From the NCBI RefSeq assembly GCF_032452875.1, contig NW_026894285.1, forward strand, positions 91,316 through 155,315: a stretch of DNA of 64,000 nt. Reading direction: 5' to 3'. Origin of the DNA: Bos javanicus (taxonomy: Eukaryota > Chordata > Mammalia > Artiodactyla > Bovidae). Position 1 is the stretch's first letter. Every line of letters starts with the position of its first letter. Positions 27,219 to 40,867 of the stretch are shown here, piece by piece. The notes under the pieces are model-generated. The model had not been told where the DNA came from. It was given only the letters and a program-made list of their open reading frames with translations, and did no database searches. The translations under genes were made by a program, and so were the position numbers.

Positions 27219-28757
27219 GTGCCTCTGGAGGCAATAAACAAAGAGCTGAGTAGGCACGAATCAGTCAGCAGGCAATAATCATGGAACTCAGCTGTGAGGA
27301 ATCATGCTGCTCAGCTGGCAATAATCAAGCAGCTGAGCAGGCAGGAATTACGCAGCACAGCTGACAATTGTCAAGCAGATGACAGGCAGGAATCGTGCAG
27401 CTCAGCTGGCAATTGTCAAGCAGATGAGCAGACAGTAATCACGCAGCTCAGCAGGCCCAGATCACGTGACTGAGCATGCACTGTTCACGTGGCTGATCAT
27501 ACACTGATCACGTGATTGATCATGCACTGATCACTTGGATATCATGCACTGATCACGTGGCTGATCATACACTGTTCACGTGTCTGACCATGCACTGATC
27601 ACGTGGCTGATCATACACTGCTCACGTAACTGATAATGCACTTATCACGTGGCTATCATGCACTGAATACGTGGCTGAACATGCACTGTTCACGTGGCTG
27701 ATCACACACCTGTCACGTGACATATCATGCACTGATCACCTGGAACTCATGCACTGATCACGTGGCTGATCATACTCTGCTCACGAAACTCATCATGCAC
27801 ACATCACGTGGCTATCATGCACTGCTCACGTGGTTCGTCATGGAATGATCACGGCTACCATATACTGGTCACGTGACTGATCATGCACAGATCACGTAAA
27901 TGATCATGCACTGTTCACGTGACTGATCATGTACTGATCACGTGACTGATAATGCACTGATCACGTGGCTATCATGCTCTGCTCACGTGGCTGATCATGC
28001 AACGATCACGTAGCAACCATGTAGTGGTCTCGTGACTGATCATGCACTGATCATGTAATTGATCCTGCACTGATCACGTGGCTCATCACGCACTGATCCG
28101 GTGGCTGATCACACACGTATCACGTGACTGGTCATGTACAGATCCCGTGACTAATCATGAAGTGATCACGTGGCTATCCTGCACTGATCACGTGGATATC
28201 ATGCACTGATCACGTGGCTGATCACACACGTATCACCTGACTGATCATGCACTGATCACGTGGCTATCATGCACTGCTCACGTGGCTGATCATGCGATGA
28301 TCACGCAACTACCATGTACTGGTCACATGACTGATCATGCACTGATCACGTGACTGATCATGCAGTGATCACGTGGCTGTCATGCACTACTCACGTGGCT
28401 GATCATGCAATGATCATGTAGCTACCATGTACAGGTCACGTGAATGATCATACACCCATCAGGTGACTGATCATGCACTGATCACGTGGCTATCATGCAC
28501 TGATCACTAGACTGATCATGCACTGATCACGTCTATATCATGCACTGATCACATGACTGCCCATGCACTGGTCACGTGGATGATCATACACTAATCATGT
28601 GACAGATCATGCACTGATCACGTGGCTGATCATGCACTGACACTGTGACTGAGCATGGACTGATCACATGACTATCGTGTAGTGATCACGTGACTTAATG
28701 GCGCTGATCATGTGACTGATCATGCACTGATCATGTTTGCTATCATACACTGATCAT
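27219..28757 (+). repeat. U18, 1539 bp unit
   Basis: Site 1 short, site 2 T. It is one of only three units right of U16 that keep T at site 2. Confidence 0.96.
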
Positions 28758-30296
28758 GTGCCTCTGGAGGCAATAAACAAAGAGCTGAGTAGGCACGAAT
28801 CAGTCAGCAGGCAATAATCATGGAACTCAGCTGTGAGGAATCATGCTGCTCAGCTGGCAATAATCAAGCAGCTGAGCAGGCAGGAATTACGCAGCACAGC
28901 TGACAATTGTCAAGCAGATGACAGGCAGGAATCGTGCAGCTCAGCTGGCAATTGTCAAGCAGATGAGCAGACAGTAATCACGCAGCTCAGCAGGCCCAGA
29001 TCACGTGACTGAGCATGCACTGTTCACGTGGCTGATCATACACTGATCACGTGATTGATCATGCACTGATCACTTGGATATCATGCACTGATCACGTGGC
29101 TGATCATACACTGTTCACGTGTCTGACCATGCACTGATCACGTGGCTGATCATACACTGCTCACGTAACTGATAATGCACTTATCACGTGGCTATCATGC
29201 ACTGAATACGTGGCTGAACATGCACTGTTCACGTGGCTGATCACACACCTGTCACGTGACATATCATGCACTGATCACCTGGAACTCATGCACTGATCAC
29301 GTGGCTGATCATACTCTGCTCACGAAACTCATCATGCACACATCACGTGGCTATCATGCACTGCTCACGTGGTTCGTCATGGAATGATCACGGCTACCAT
29401 ATACTGGTCACGTGACTGATCATGCACAGATCACGTAAATGATCATGCACTGTTCACGTGACTGATCATGTACTGATCACGTGACTGATAATGCACTGAT
29501 CACGTGGCTATCATGCTCTGCTCACGTGGCTGATCATGCAACGATCACGTAGCAACCATGTAGTGGTCTCGTGACTGATCATGCACTGATCATGTAATTG
29601 ATCCTGCACTGATCACGTGGCTCATCACGCACTGATCCGGTGGCTGATCACACACGTATCACGTGACTGGTCATGTACAGATCCCGTGACTAATCATGAA
29701 GTGATCACGTGGCTATCCTGCACTGATCACGTGGATATCATGCACTGATCACGTGGCTGATCACACACGTATCACCTGACTGATCATGCACTGATCACGT
29801 GGCTATCATGCACTGCTCACGTGGCTGATCATGCGATGATCACGCAACTACCATGTACTGGTCACATGACTGATCATGCACTGATCACGTGACTGATCAT
29901 GCAGTGATCACGTGGCTGTCATGCACTACTCACGTGGCTGATCATGCAATGATCATGTAGCTACCATGTACAGGTCACGTGAATGATCATACACCCATCA
30001 GGTGACTGATCATGCACTGATCACGTGGCTATCATGCACTGATCACTAGACTGATCATGCACTGATCACGCCTATATCATGCACTGATCACATGACTGCC
30101 CATGCACTGGTCACGTGGATGATCATACACTAATCATGTGACAGATCATGCACTGATCACGTGGCTGATCATGCACTGACACTGTGACTGAGCATGGACT
30201 GATCACATGACTATCGTGTAGTGATCACGTGACTTAATGGCGCTGATCATGTGACTGATCATGCACTGATCATGTTTGCTATCATACACTGATCAT
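28758..30296 (+). repeat. U19, 1539 bp unit
   Basis: Site 1 short, site 2 C. Otherwise standard. Confidence 0.96.
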
Positions 30297-31837
30297 GTGC
30301 CTCTGGAGGCAATAAACAAAGAGCTGAGTAGGCACGAATCAGTCAGCAGGCAATAATCATGGAACTCAGCTGTGAGGAATCATGCTGCTCAGCTGGCAAT
30401 AATCAAGCAGCTGAGCAGGCAGGAATTACGCAGCACAGCTGACAATTGTCAAGCAGATGACAGGCAGGAATCGTGCAGCTCAGCTGGCAATTGTCAAGCA
30501 GATGAGCAGACAGTAATCACGCAGCTCAGCAGGCCCAGATCACGTGACTGAGCATGCACTGTTCACGTGGCTGATCATACACTGATCACGTGATTGATCA
30601 TGCACTGATCACTTGGATATCATGCACTGATCACGTGGCTGATCATACACTGTTCACGTGTCTGACCATGCACTGATCACGTGGCTGATCATACACTGCT
30701 CACGTAACTGATAATGCACTTATCACGTGGCTATCATGCACTGAATACGTGGCTGAACATGCACTGTTCACGTGGCTGATCACACACCTGTCACGTGACA
30801 TATCATGCACTGATCACCTGGAACTCATGCACTGATCACGTGGCTGATCATACTCTGCTCACGAAACTCATCATGCACACATCACGTGGCTATCATGCAC
30901 TGCTCACGTGGTTCGTCATGGAATGATCACGAAGCTACCATATACTGGTCACGTGACTGATCATGCACAGATCACGTAAATGATCATGCACTGTTCACGT
31001 GACTGATCATGTACTGATCACGTGACTGATAATGCACTGATCACGTGGCTATCATGCTCTGCTCACGTGGCTGATCATGCAACGATCACGTAGCAACCAT
31101 GTAGTGGTCTCGTGACTGATCATGCACTGATCATGTAATTGATCCTGCACTGATCACGTGGCTCATCACGCACTGATCCGGTGGCTGATCACACACGTAT
31201 CACGTGACTGGTCATGTACAGATCCCGTGACTAATCATGAAGTGATCACGTGGCTATCCTGCACTGATCACGTGGATATCATGCACTGATCACGTGGCTG
31301 ATCACACACGTATCACCTGACTGATCATGCACTGATCACGTGGCTATCATGCACTGCTCACGTGGCTGATCATGCGATGATCACGCAACTACCATGTACT
31401 GGTCACATGACTGATCATGCACTGATCACGTGACTGATCATGCAGTGATCACGTGGCTGTCATGCACTACTCACGTGGCTGATCATGCAATGATCATGTA
31501 GCTACCATGTACAGGTCACGTGAATGATCATACACCCATCAGGTGACTGATCATGCACTGATCACGTGGCTATCATGCACTGTTCACTAGACTGATCATG
31601 CACTGATCACGCCTATATCATGCACTGATCACATGACTGCCCATGCACTGGTCACGTGGATGATCATACACTAATCATGTGACAGATCATGCACTGATCA
31701 CGTGGCTGATCATGCACTGACACTGTGACTGAGCATGGACTGATCACATGACTATCGTGTAGTGATCACGTGACTTAATGGCGCTGATCATGTGACTGAT
31801 CATGCACTGATCATGTTTGCTATCATACACTGATCAT
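30297..31837 (+). repeat. U20, 1541 bp unit
   Basis: Site 1 long, site 2 C. The new combination suggests recombination between the two markers, which lie about 680 bp apart. Private A to T at 31583 (TGTTCACTAG instead of TGATCACTAG). Confidence 0.95.
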
Positions 31838-33180
31838 GTGCCTCTGGAGGCAATAAACAAAGAGCTGAGTAGGCACGAATCAGTCAGCAGGCAATAATCA
31901 TGGAACTCAGCTGTGAGGAATCATGCTGCTCAGCTGGCAATAATCAAGCAGCTGAGCAGGCAGGAATTACGCAGCACAGCTGACAATTGTCAAGCAGATG
32001 ACAGGCAGGAATCGTGCAGCTCAGCTGGCAATTGTCAAGCAGATGAGCAGACAGTAATCATGCAGCTCAGCAGGCCCAGATCACGTGACTGAGCATGCAC
32101 TGTTCACGTGGCTGATCATACACTGATCACGTGATTGATCATGCACTGATCACTTGGATATCATGCACTGATCACGTGGCTGATCATACACTGTTCACGT
32201 GTCTGACCATGCACTGATCACGTGGCTGATCATACACTGCTCACGTAACTGATAATGCACTTATCACGTGGCTATCATGCACTGATACGTGGCTGAACAT
32301 GCACTGTTCACGTGGCTGATCACACACCTGTCACGTGACATATCATGCACTGATCACCTGGAACTCATGCACTGATCACGTGGCTGATCATACTCTGCTC
32401 ACGAAACTCATGCACACATCACGTGGCTATCATGCACTGCTCACGTGGTTCGTCATGGAATGATCACGAAGCTACCATATACTGGTCACGTGACTGATCA
32501 TGCACAGATCACGTAAATGATCATGCACTGTTCACGTGACTGATCATGTACTGATCACGTGACTGATAATGCACTGATCACGTGGCTATCATGCTCTGCT
32601 CACGTGGCTGATCATGCAACGATCACGTAGCAACCATGTAGTGGTCTCGTGACTGATCATGCACTGATCATGTAATTGATCCTGCACTGATCACGTGGCT
32701 CATCACGCACTGATCCGGTGGCTGATCACACACGTATCACGTGACTGATCATGTACAGATCCCGTGATCGATCATGCACTGATCACGTGGCTATCATGCA
32801 CTGATCACGTGGATATCATGCACTGATCACGTGGCTGATCACACACGTATCACCTGACTGATCATGCACTGATCACGTGGCTATCATGCACTGATCACGT
32901 GGCTGATCATGCATGATCACGCAACTACCATGTACTGGTCACGTGACTGATCATGCACTGATCACGTGACTGATCATGCACTGATCACGTGGCTGATCAT
33001 GCACTGATCACGTGGCTGATCATGCACTGATCATGTAGCTACCATGCACTGATCACGTGGCTGATCATGCACTGATCACGTGACTGATCATCATGACTAT
33101 CATAGTGATCACGTGACTTAATGGCGCTGATCATGTGACTGATCATGCACTGATCATGTTTGCTATCATACACTGATCAT
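31838..33180 (+). repeat. U21, 1343 bp shortened and diverged unit
   Basis: This is the shortest full unit, about 198 bp below standard. The island carries C to T at 32061 (a CpG becomes TpG). One base is lost near 32284 (CTGATACG) and three near 32409 (CTCATGCAC for CTCATCATGCAC). Site 1 is long. From about 32748 to 33110 the sequence departs from the unit consensus: roughly the last dozen monomers before the GACTTAATGGCG segment shrink to three or four, and site 2 is lost. The substitutions there nearly all turn unit-specific bases back into the plain monomer consensus. It may be a real contraction, an old less-derived copy, or an assembly collapse. Confidence 0.92.
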
Positions 33181-34716
33181 GTGCCTCTGGGGCAATAAAC
33201 AAAGAGCTGAGTAGGCACGAATCAGTCAGCAGGCAATAATCATGGAACTCAGCTGTGAGGAATCATGCTGCTCAGCTGGCAATAATCAAGCAGCTGAGCA
33301 GGCAGGAATTACGCAGCACAGCTGACAATTGTCAAGCAGATGACAGGCAGGAATCGTGCAGCTCAGCTGGCAATTGTCAAGCAGATGAGCAGACAGTAAT
33401 CACGCAGCTCAGCAGGCCCAGATCACGTGACTGAGCATGCACTGTTCACGTGGCTGATCATACACTGATCACGTGATTGATCATGCACTGATCACTTGGA
33501 TATCATGCACTGATCACGTGGCTGATCATACACTGTTCACGTGTCTGACCATGCACTGATCACGTGGCTGATCATACACTGCTCACGTAACTGATAATGC
33601 ACTTATCACGTGGCTATCATGCACTGAATACGTGGCTGAACATGCACTGTTCACGTGGCTGATCACACACCTGTCACGTGACATATCATGCACTGATCAC
33701 CTGGAACTCATGCACTGATCACGTGGCTGATCATACTCTGCTCACAAACTCATCATGCACACATCACGTGGCTATCATGCACTGCTCACGTGGTTCGTCA
33801 TGGAATGATCACGGCTACCATATACTGGTCACGTGACTGATCATGCACAGATCACGTAAATGATCATGCACTGTTCACGTGACTGATCATGTACTGATCA
33901 CGTGACTGATAATGCACTGATCACGTGGCTATCATGCTCTGCTCACGTGGCTGATCATGCAACGATCACGTAGCAACCATGTAGTGGTCTCGTGACTGAT
34001 CATGCACTGATCATGTAATTGATCCTGCACTGATCACGTGGCTCATCACGCACTGATCCGTGGCTGATCACACACGTATCACGTGACTGGTCATGTACAG
34101 ATCCCGTGACTAATCATGAAGTGATCACGTGGCTATCCTGCACTGATCACGTGGATATCATGCACTGATCACGTGGCTGATCACACACGTATCACCTGAC
34201 TGATCATGCACTGATCACGTGGCTATCATGCACTGCTCACGTGGCTGATCATGCGATGATCACGCAACTACCATGTACTGGTCACATGACTGATCATGCA
34301 CTGATCACGTGACTGATCATGCAGTGATCACGTGGCTGTCATGCACTACTCACGTGGCTGATCATGCAATGATCATGTAGCTACCATGTACAGGTCACGT
34401 GAATGATCATACACCCATCAGGTGACTGATCATGCACTGATCACGTGGCTATCATGCACTGATCACTAGACTGATCATGCACTGATCACGCCTATATCAT
34501 GCACTGATCACATGACTGCCCATGCACTGGTCACGTGGATGATCATACACTAATCATGTGACAGATCATGCACTGATCACGTGGCTGATCATGCACTGAC
34601 ACTGTGACTGAGCATGGACTGATCACATGACTATCGTGTAGTGATCACGTGACTTAATGGCGCTGATCATGTGACTGATCATGCACTGATCATGTTTGCT
34701 ATCATACACTGATCAT
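33181..34716 (+). repeat. U22, 1536 bp unit
   Basis: The island landmark reads CCTCTGGGG with one A lost. One base is lost at CTCACAAACTC (near 33746) and one at GATCCGTGG (near 34060), and site 1 is short. These four indels sum to the 5 bp deficit. Site 2 C. Confidence 0.95.
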
Positions 34717-36254
34717 GTGCCTCTGGAGGCAATAAACAAAGAGCTGAGTAGGCACGAATCAGTCAGCAGGCAATAATCATGGAACTCAGCTGTGAGGAAT
34801 CATGCTGCTCAGCTGGCAATAATCAAGCAGCTGAGCAGGCAGGAATTACGCAGCACAGCTGACAATTGTCAAGCAGATGACAGGCAGGAATCGTGCAGCT
34901 CAGCTGGCAATTGTCAAGCAGATGAGCAGACAGTAATCACGCAGCTCAGCAGGCCCAGATCACGTGACTGAGCATGCACTGTTCACGTGGCTGATCATAC
35001 ACTGATCACGTGATTGATCATGCACTGATCACTTGGATATCATGCACTGATCACGTGGCTGATCATACACTGTTCACGTGTCTGACCATGCACTGATCAC
35101 GTGGCTGATCATACACTGCTCACGTAACTGATAATGCACTTATCACGTGGCTATCATGCACTGAATACGTGGCTGAACATGCACTGTTCACGTGGCTGAT
35201 CACACACCTGTCACGTGACATATCATGCACTGATCACCTGGAACTCATGCACTGATCACGTGGCTGATCATACTCTGCTCACGAAACTCATCATGCACAC
35301 ATCACGTGGCTATCATGCACTGCTCACGTGGTTCGTCATGGAATGATCACGGCTACCATATACTGGTCACGTGACTGATCATGCACAGATCACGTAAATG
35401 ATCATGCACTGTTCACGTGACTGATCATGTACTGATCACGTGACTGATAATGCACTGATCACGTGGCTATCATGCTCTGCTCACGTGGCTGATCATGCAA
35501 CGATCACGTAGCAACCATGTAGTGGTCTCGTGACTGATCATGCACTGATCATGTAATTGATCCTGCACTGATCACGTGGCTCATCACGCACTGATCCGTG
35601 GCTGATCACACACGTATCACGTGACTGGTCATGTACAGATCCCGTGACTAATCATGAAGTGATCACGTGGCTATCCTGCACTGATCACGTGGATATCATG
35701 CACTGATCACGTGGCTGATCACACACGTATCACCTGACTGATCATGCACTGATCACGTGGCTATCATGCACTGCTCACGTGGCTGATCATGCGATGATCA
35801 CGCAACTACCATGTACTGGTCACATGACTGATCATGCACTGATCACGTGACTGATCATGCAGTGATCACGTGGCTGTCATGCACTACTCACGTGGCTGAT
35901 CATGCAATGATCATGTAGCTACCATGTACAGGTCACGTGAATGATCATACACCCATCAGGTGACTGATCATGCACTGATCACGTGGCTATCATGCACTGA
36001 TCACTAGACTGATCATGCACTGATCACGCCTATATCATGCACTGATCACATGACTGCCCATGCACTGGTCACGTGGATGATCATACACTAATCATGTGAC
36101 AGATCATGCACTGATCACGTGGCTGATCATGCACTGACACTGTGACTGAGCATGGACTGATCACATGACTATCGTGTAGTGATCACGTGACTTAATGGCG
36201 CTGATCATGTGACTGATCATGCACTGATCATGTTTGCTATCATACACTGATCAT
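34717..36254 (+). repeat. U23, 1538 bp unit
   Basis: Site 1 short, site 2 C. It shares the 1-bp loss at GATCCGTGG (near 35599) with U22, U24 and U26. Confidence 0.95.
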
Positions 36255-37793
36255 GTGCCTCTGGAGGCAATAAACAAAGAGCTGAGTAGGCACGAATCAG
36301 TCAGCAGGCAATAATCATGGAACTCAGCTGTGAGGAATCATGCTGCTCAGCTGGCAATAATCAAGCAGCTGAGCAGGCAGGAATTACGCAGCACAGCTGA
36401 CAATTGTCAAGCAGATGACAGGCAGGAATCGTGCAGCTCAGCTGGCAATTGTCAAGCAGATGAGCAGACAGTAATCACGCAGCTCAGCAGGCCCAGATCA
36501 CGTGACTGAGCATGCACTGTTCACGTGGCTGATCATACACTGATCACGTGATTGATCATGCACTGATCACTTGGATATCATGCACTGATCACGTGGCTGA
36601 TCATACACTGTTCACGTGTCCGACCATGCACTGATCACGTGGCTGATCATACACTGCTCACGTAACTGATAATGCACTTATCACGTGGCTATCATGCACT
36701 GATACGTGGCTGAACATGCACTGTTCACGTGGCTGATCACACACCTGTCACGTGACATATCATGCACTGATCACCTGGAACTCATGCACTGATCACGTGG
36801 CTGATCATACTCTGCTCACGAAACTCATCATGCACACATCACGTGGCTATCATGCACTGCTCACGTGGTTCGTCATGGAATGATCACGAAGCTACCATAT
36901 ACTGGTCACGTGACTGATCATGCACAGATCACGTAAATGATCATGCACTGTTCACGTGACTGATCATGTACTGATCACGTGACTGATAATGCACTGATCA
37001 CGTGGCTATCATGCTCTGCTCACGTGGCTGATCATGCAACGATCACGTAGCAACCATGTAGTGGTCTCGTGACTGATCATGCACTGATCATGTAATTGAT
37101 CCTGCACTGATCACGTGGCTCATCACGCACTGATCCGTGGCTGATCACACACGTATCACGTGACTGGTCATGTACAGATCCCGTGACTAATCATGAAGTG
37201 ATCACGTGGCTATCCTGCACTGATCACGTGGATATCATGCACTGATCACGTGGCTGATCACACACGTATCACCTGACTGATCATGCACTGATCACGTGGC
37301 TATCATGCACTGCTCACGTGGCTGATCATGCGATGATCACGCAACTACCATGTACTGGTCACATGACTGATCATGCACTGATCACGTGACTGATCATGCA
37401 GTGATCACGTGGCTGTCATGCACTACTCACGTGGCTGATCATGCAATGATCATGTAGCTACCATGTACAGGTCACGTGAATGATCATACACCCATCAGGT
37501 GACTGATCATGCACTGATCACGTGGCTATCATGCACTGATCACTAGACTGATCATGCACTGATCACGCCTATATCATGCACTGATCACATGACTGCCCAT
37601 GCACTGGTCACGTGGATGATCATACACTAATCATGTGACAGATCATGCACTGATCACGTGGCTGATCATGCACTGACACTGTGACTGAGCATGGACTGAT
37701 CACATGACTATCGTGTAGTGATCACGTGACTTAATGGCGCTGATCATGTGACTGATCATGCACTGATCATGTTTGCTATCATACACTGATCAT
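36255..37793 (+). repeat. U24, 1539 bp unit
   Basis: Site 1 long, site 2 C. Its 1539 bp length has a different cause from other 1539 bp units: single-base losses at CTGATACG (near 36702) and GATCCGTGG (near 37138). It carries GTGTCCGACC (T to C near 36621), shared only with U25. Confidence 0.95.
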
Positions 37794-38048
37794 GTGCCTC
37801 TGGAGGCAATAAACAAAGAGCTGAGTAGGTACGAATCAGTCAGCAGGCAAGAATCATGGAACTCAGCTGTGAGGAATCATGCTGCTCAGCTGGCAATAAT
37901 CAAGCAGCTGAGCAGGCAGGAATTACGCAGCACAGCTGACAATTGTCAAGCAGATGACAGGCAGGAATCGTGCAGCTCAGCTGGCAATTGTCAAGCAGAT
38001 GAGCAGACAGTAATCACGCAGCTCAGCAGGCCCAGATCACGTGACTGA
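37773..38048 (+). other. Chance open reading frame across a type-A island, not considered a gene
   Basis: A 91-codon frame runs from the end of U24 through the U25 island. It starts with TTG; there is no in-frame ATG at its start. The product is low-complexity, rich in S, Q, R and A, with repeats of the type SRQES and NCQAD that follow the 46 bp island period. In other units the same frame is stopped by TAA at the codon corresponding to 37851-37853; here a single T to G change makes it GAA. There is no promoter, ribosome-binding signal or recognisable domain. I read it as a by-product of an island without TGATCA plus one private mutation. Confidence 0.9.
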
Positions 38049-39331
38049 GCATGCACTGTTCACGTGGCTGATCATACACTGATCACGTGATTGATCATGC
38101 ACTGATCACTTGGATATCATGCACTGATCACGTGGCTGATCATACACTGTTCACGTGTCCGACCATGCACTGATCACGTGGCTGATCATACACTGCTCAC
38201 GTAACTGATAATGCACTTATCACGTGGCTATCATGCACTGAATACGTGGCTGAACATGCACTGTTCACGTGGCTGATCACACACCTGTCACGTGACATAT
38301 CATGCACTGATCACCTGGAACTCATGCACTGATCACGTGGCTGATCATACTCTGCTCACGAAACTCATCATGCACACATCACGTGGCTATCATGCACTGC
38401 TCACGTGGTTCGTCATGGAATGATCACGGCTACCATATACTGGTCACGTGACTGATCATGCACAGATCACGTAAATGATCATGCACTGTTCACGTGACTG
38501 ATCATGTACTGATCACGTGACTGATAATGCACTGATCACGTGGCTATCATGCTCTGCTCACGTGGCTGATCATGCAACGATCACGTAGCAACCATGTAGT
38601 GGTCTCGTGACTGATCATGCACTGATCATGTAATTGATCCTGCACTGATCACGTGGCTCATCACGCACTGATCCGGTGGCTGATCACACACGATCACGTG
38701 ACTGGTCATGTACAGATCCCGTGACTAATCATGAAGTGATCACGTGGCTATCCTGCACTGATCACGTGGATATCATGCACTGATCACGTGGCTGATCACA
38801 CACGTATCACCTGACTGATCATGCACTGATCACGTGGCTATCATGCACTGCTCACGTGGCTGATCATGCGATGATCACGCAACTACCATGTACTGGTCAC
38901 ATGACTGATCATGCACTGATCACGTGACTGATCATGCAGTGATCACGTGGCTGTCATGCACTACTCACGTGGCTGATCATGCAATGATCATGTAGCTACC
39001 ATGTACAGGTCACGTGAATGATCATACACCCATCAGGTGACTGATCATGCACTGATCACGTGGCTATCATGCACTGATCACTAGACTGATCATGCACTGA
39101 TCACGCCTATATCATGCACTGATCACATGACTGCCCATGCACTGGTCACGTGGATGATCATACACTAATCATGTGACAGATCATGCACTGATCACGTGGC
39201 TGATCATGCACTGACACTGTGACTGAGCATGGACTGATCACATGACTATCGTGTAGTGATCACGTGACTTAATGGCGCTGATCATGTGACTGATCATGCA
39301 CTGATCATGTTTGCTATCATACACTGATCAT
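37794..39331 (+). repeat. U25, 1538 bp unit carrying the only long open frame
   Basis: Site 1 short, site 2 C, with a 1-bp loss at CACGATCACG (near 38692) shared with U26. The island has two private changes: GTAGGCACG to GTAGGTACG at 37830 and CAATAATC to CAAGAATC at 37851. The second removes a TAA stop. It also carries GTGTCCGACC (near 38160), as in U24. Confidence 0.95.
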
Positions 39332-40867
39332 GTGCCTCTGGAGGCAATAAACAAAGAGCTGAGTAGGCACGAATCAGTCAGCAGGCAATAATCATGGAAC
39401 TCAGCTGTGAGGAATCATGCTGCTCAGCTGGCAATAATCAAGCAGCTGAGCAGGCAGGAATTACGCAGCACAGCTGACAATTGTCAAGCAGATGACAGGC
39501 AGGAATCGTGCAGCTCAGCTGGCAATTGTCAAGCAGATGAGCAGACAGTAATCACGCAGCTCAGCAGGCCCAGATCACGTGACTGAGCATGCACTGTTCA
39601 CGTGGCTGATCATACACTGATCACGTGATTGATCATGCACTGATCACTTGGATATCATGCACTGATCACGTGGCTGATCATACACTGTTCACGTGTCTGA
39701 CCATGCACTGATCACGTGGCTGATCATACACTGCTCACGTAACTGATAATGCACTTATCACGTGGCTATCATGCACTGAATACGTGGCTGAACATGCACT
39801 GTTCACGTGGCTGATCACACACCTGTCACGTGACATATCATGCACTGATCACCTGGAACTCATGCACTGATCACGTGGCTGATCATACTCTGCTCACGAA
39901 ACTCATCATGCACACATCACGTGGCTATCATGCACTGCTCACGTGGTTCGTCATGGAATGATCACGGCTACCATACACTGGTCACGCGACTGATCATGCA
40001 CAGATCACGAAATGATCATGCACTGTTCACGTGACTGATCATGTACTGATCACGGGACTGATAATGCACTGATCACGTGGCTATCATGCTCTGCTCACGT
40101 GGCTGATCATGCAACGATCACGTAGCAACCATGTAGTGGTCTCGTGACTGATCATGCACTGATCATGTAATTGATCCTGCACTGATCACGTGGCTCATCA
40201 CGCACTGATCCGTGGCTGATCACACACGATCACGTGACTGGTCATGTACAGATCCCGTGACTAATCATGAAGTGATCACGGGGCTATCCTGCACTGATCA
40301 CGTGGATATCATGCACTGATCACGCGGCTGATCACACACGTATCACCTGACTGATAATGCACTGATCACGTGGCTATCATGCACTGCTCACGTGGCTGAT
40401 CATGCGACGATCACGCAACTACCATGTACTGGTCACATGACTGATCATGCACTGATCACGTGACTGATCATGCAGTGATCACGTGGCTGTCATGCACTAC
40501 TCACGTGGCTGATCATGCAATGATCATGTAGCTACCATGTACAGGTCACGTGAATGATCATACACCCATCAGGTGACTGATCATGCACTGATCACGTGGC
40601 TATCATGCACTGATCACTAGACTGATCATGCACTGATCACGCCTATATCATGCACTGATCACATGACTGCCCATGCACTGGTCACGTGGATGATCATACA
40701 CTAATCATGTGACAGATCATGCACTGATCACGTGGCTGATCATGCACTGACACTGTGACTGAGCATGGACTGATCACATGACTATCGTGTAGTGATCACG
40801 TGACTTAATGGCGCTGATCATGTGACTGATCATGCACTGATCATGTTTGCTATCATACACTGATCAT
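39332..40867 (+). repeat. U26, 1536 bp unit with a dense variant cluster
   Basis: Site 1 short, site 2 C. Ten changes fall between 39976 and 40408, while the rest of the unit looks standard. They include T to C at 39987, loss of T at 40010, T to G at 40055, loss of G near 40211 (shared with U22 to U24), loss of T near 40230 (shared with U25), T to G at 40281, T to C at 40325, C to A at 40356 and T to C at 40408. Six of the ten hit the T directly after a CG dinucleotide. The length is explained by one 2-bp and three 1-bp losses. Confidence 0.94.

Noticed and set aside
37773..38048. A 91-codon open frame as a protein-coding gene
   Set aside because: It begins at TTG, covers low-complexity repeat sequence, and is open only because T to G at 37851 removes a TAA stop that interrupts the same frame in other units. 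No domain, promoter or conservation supports it.
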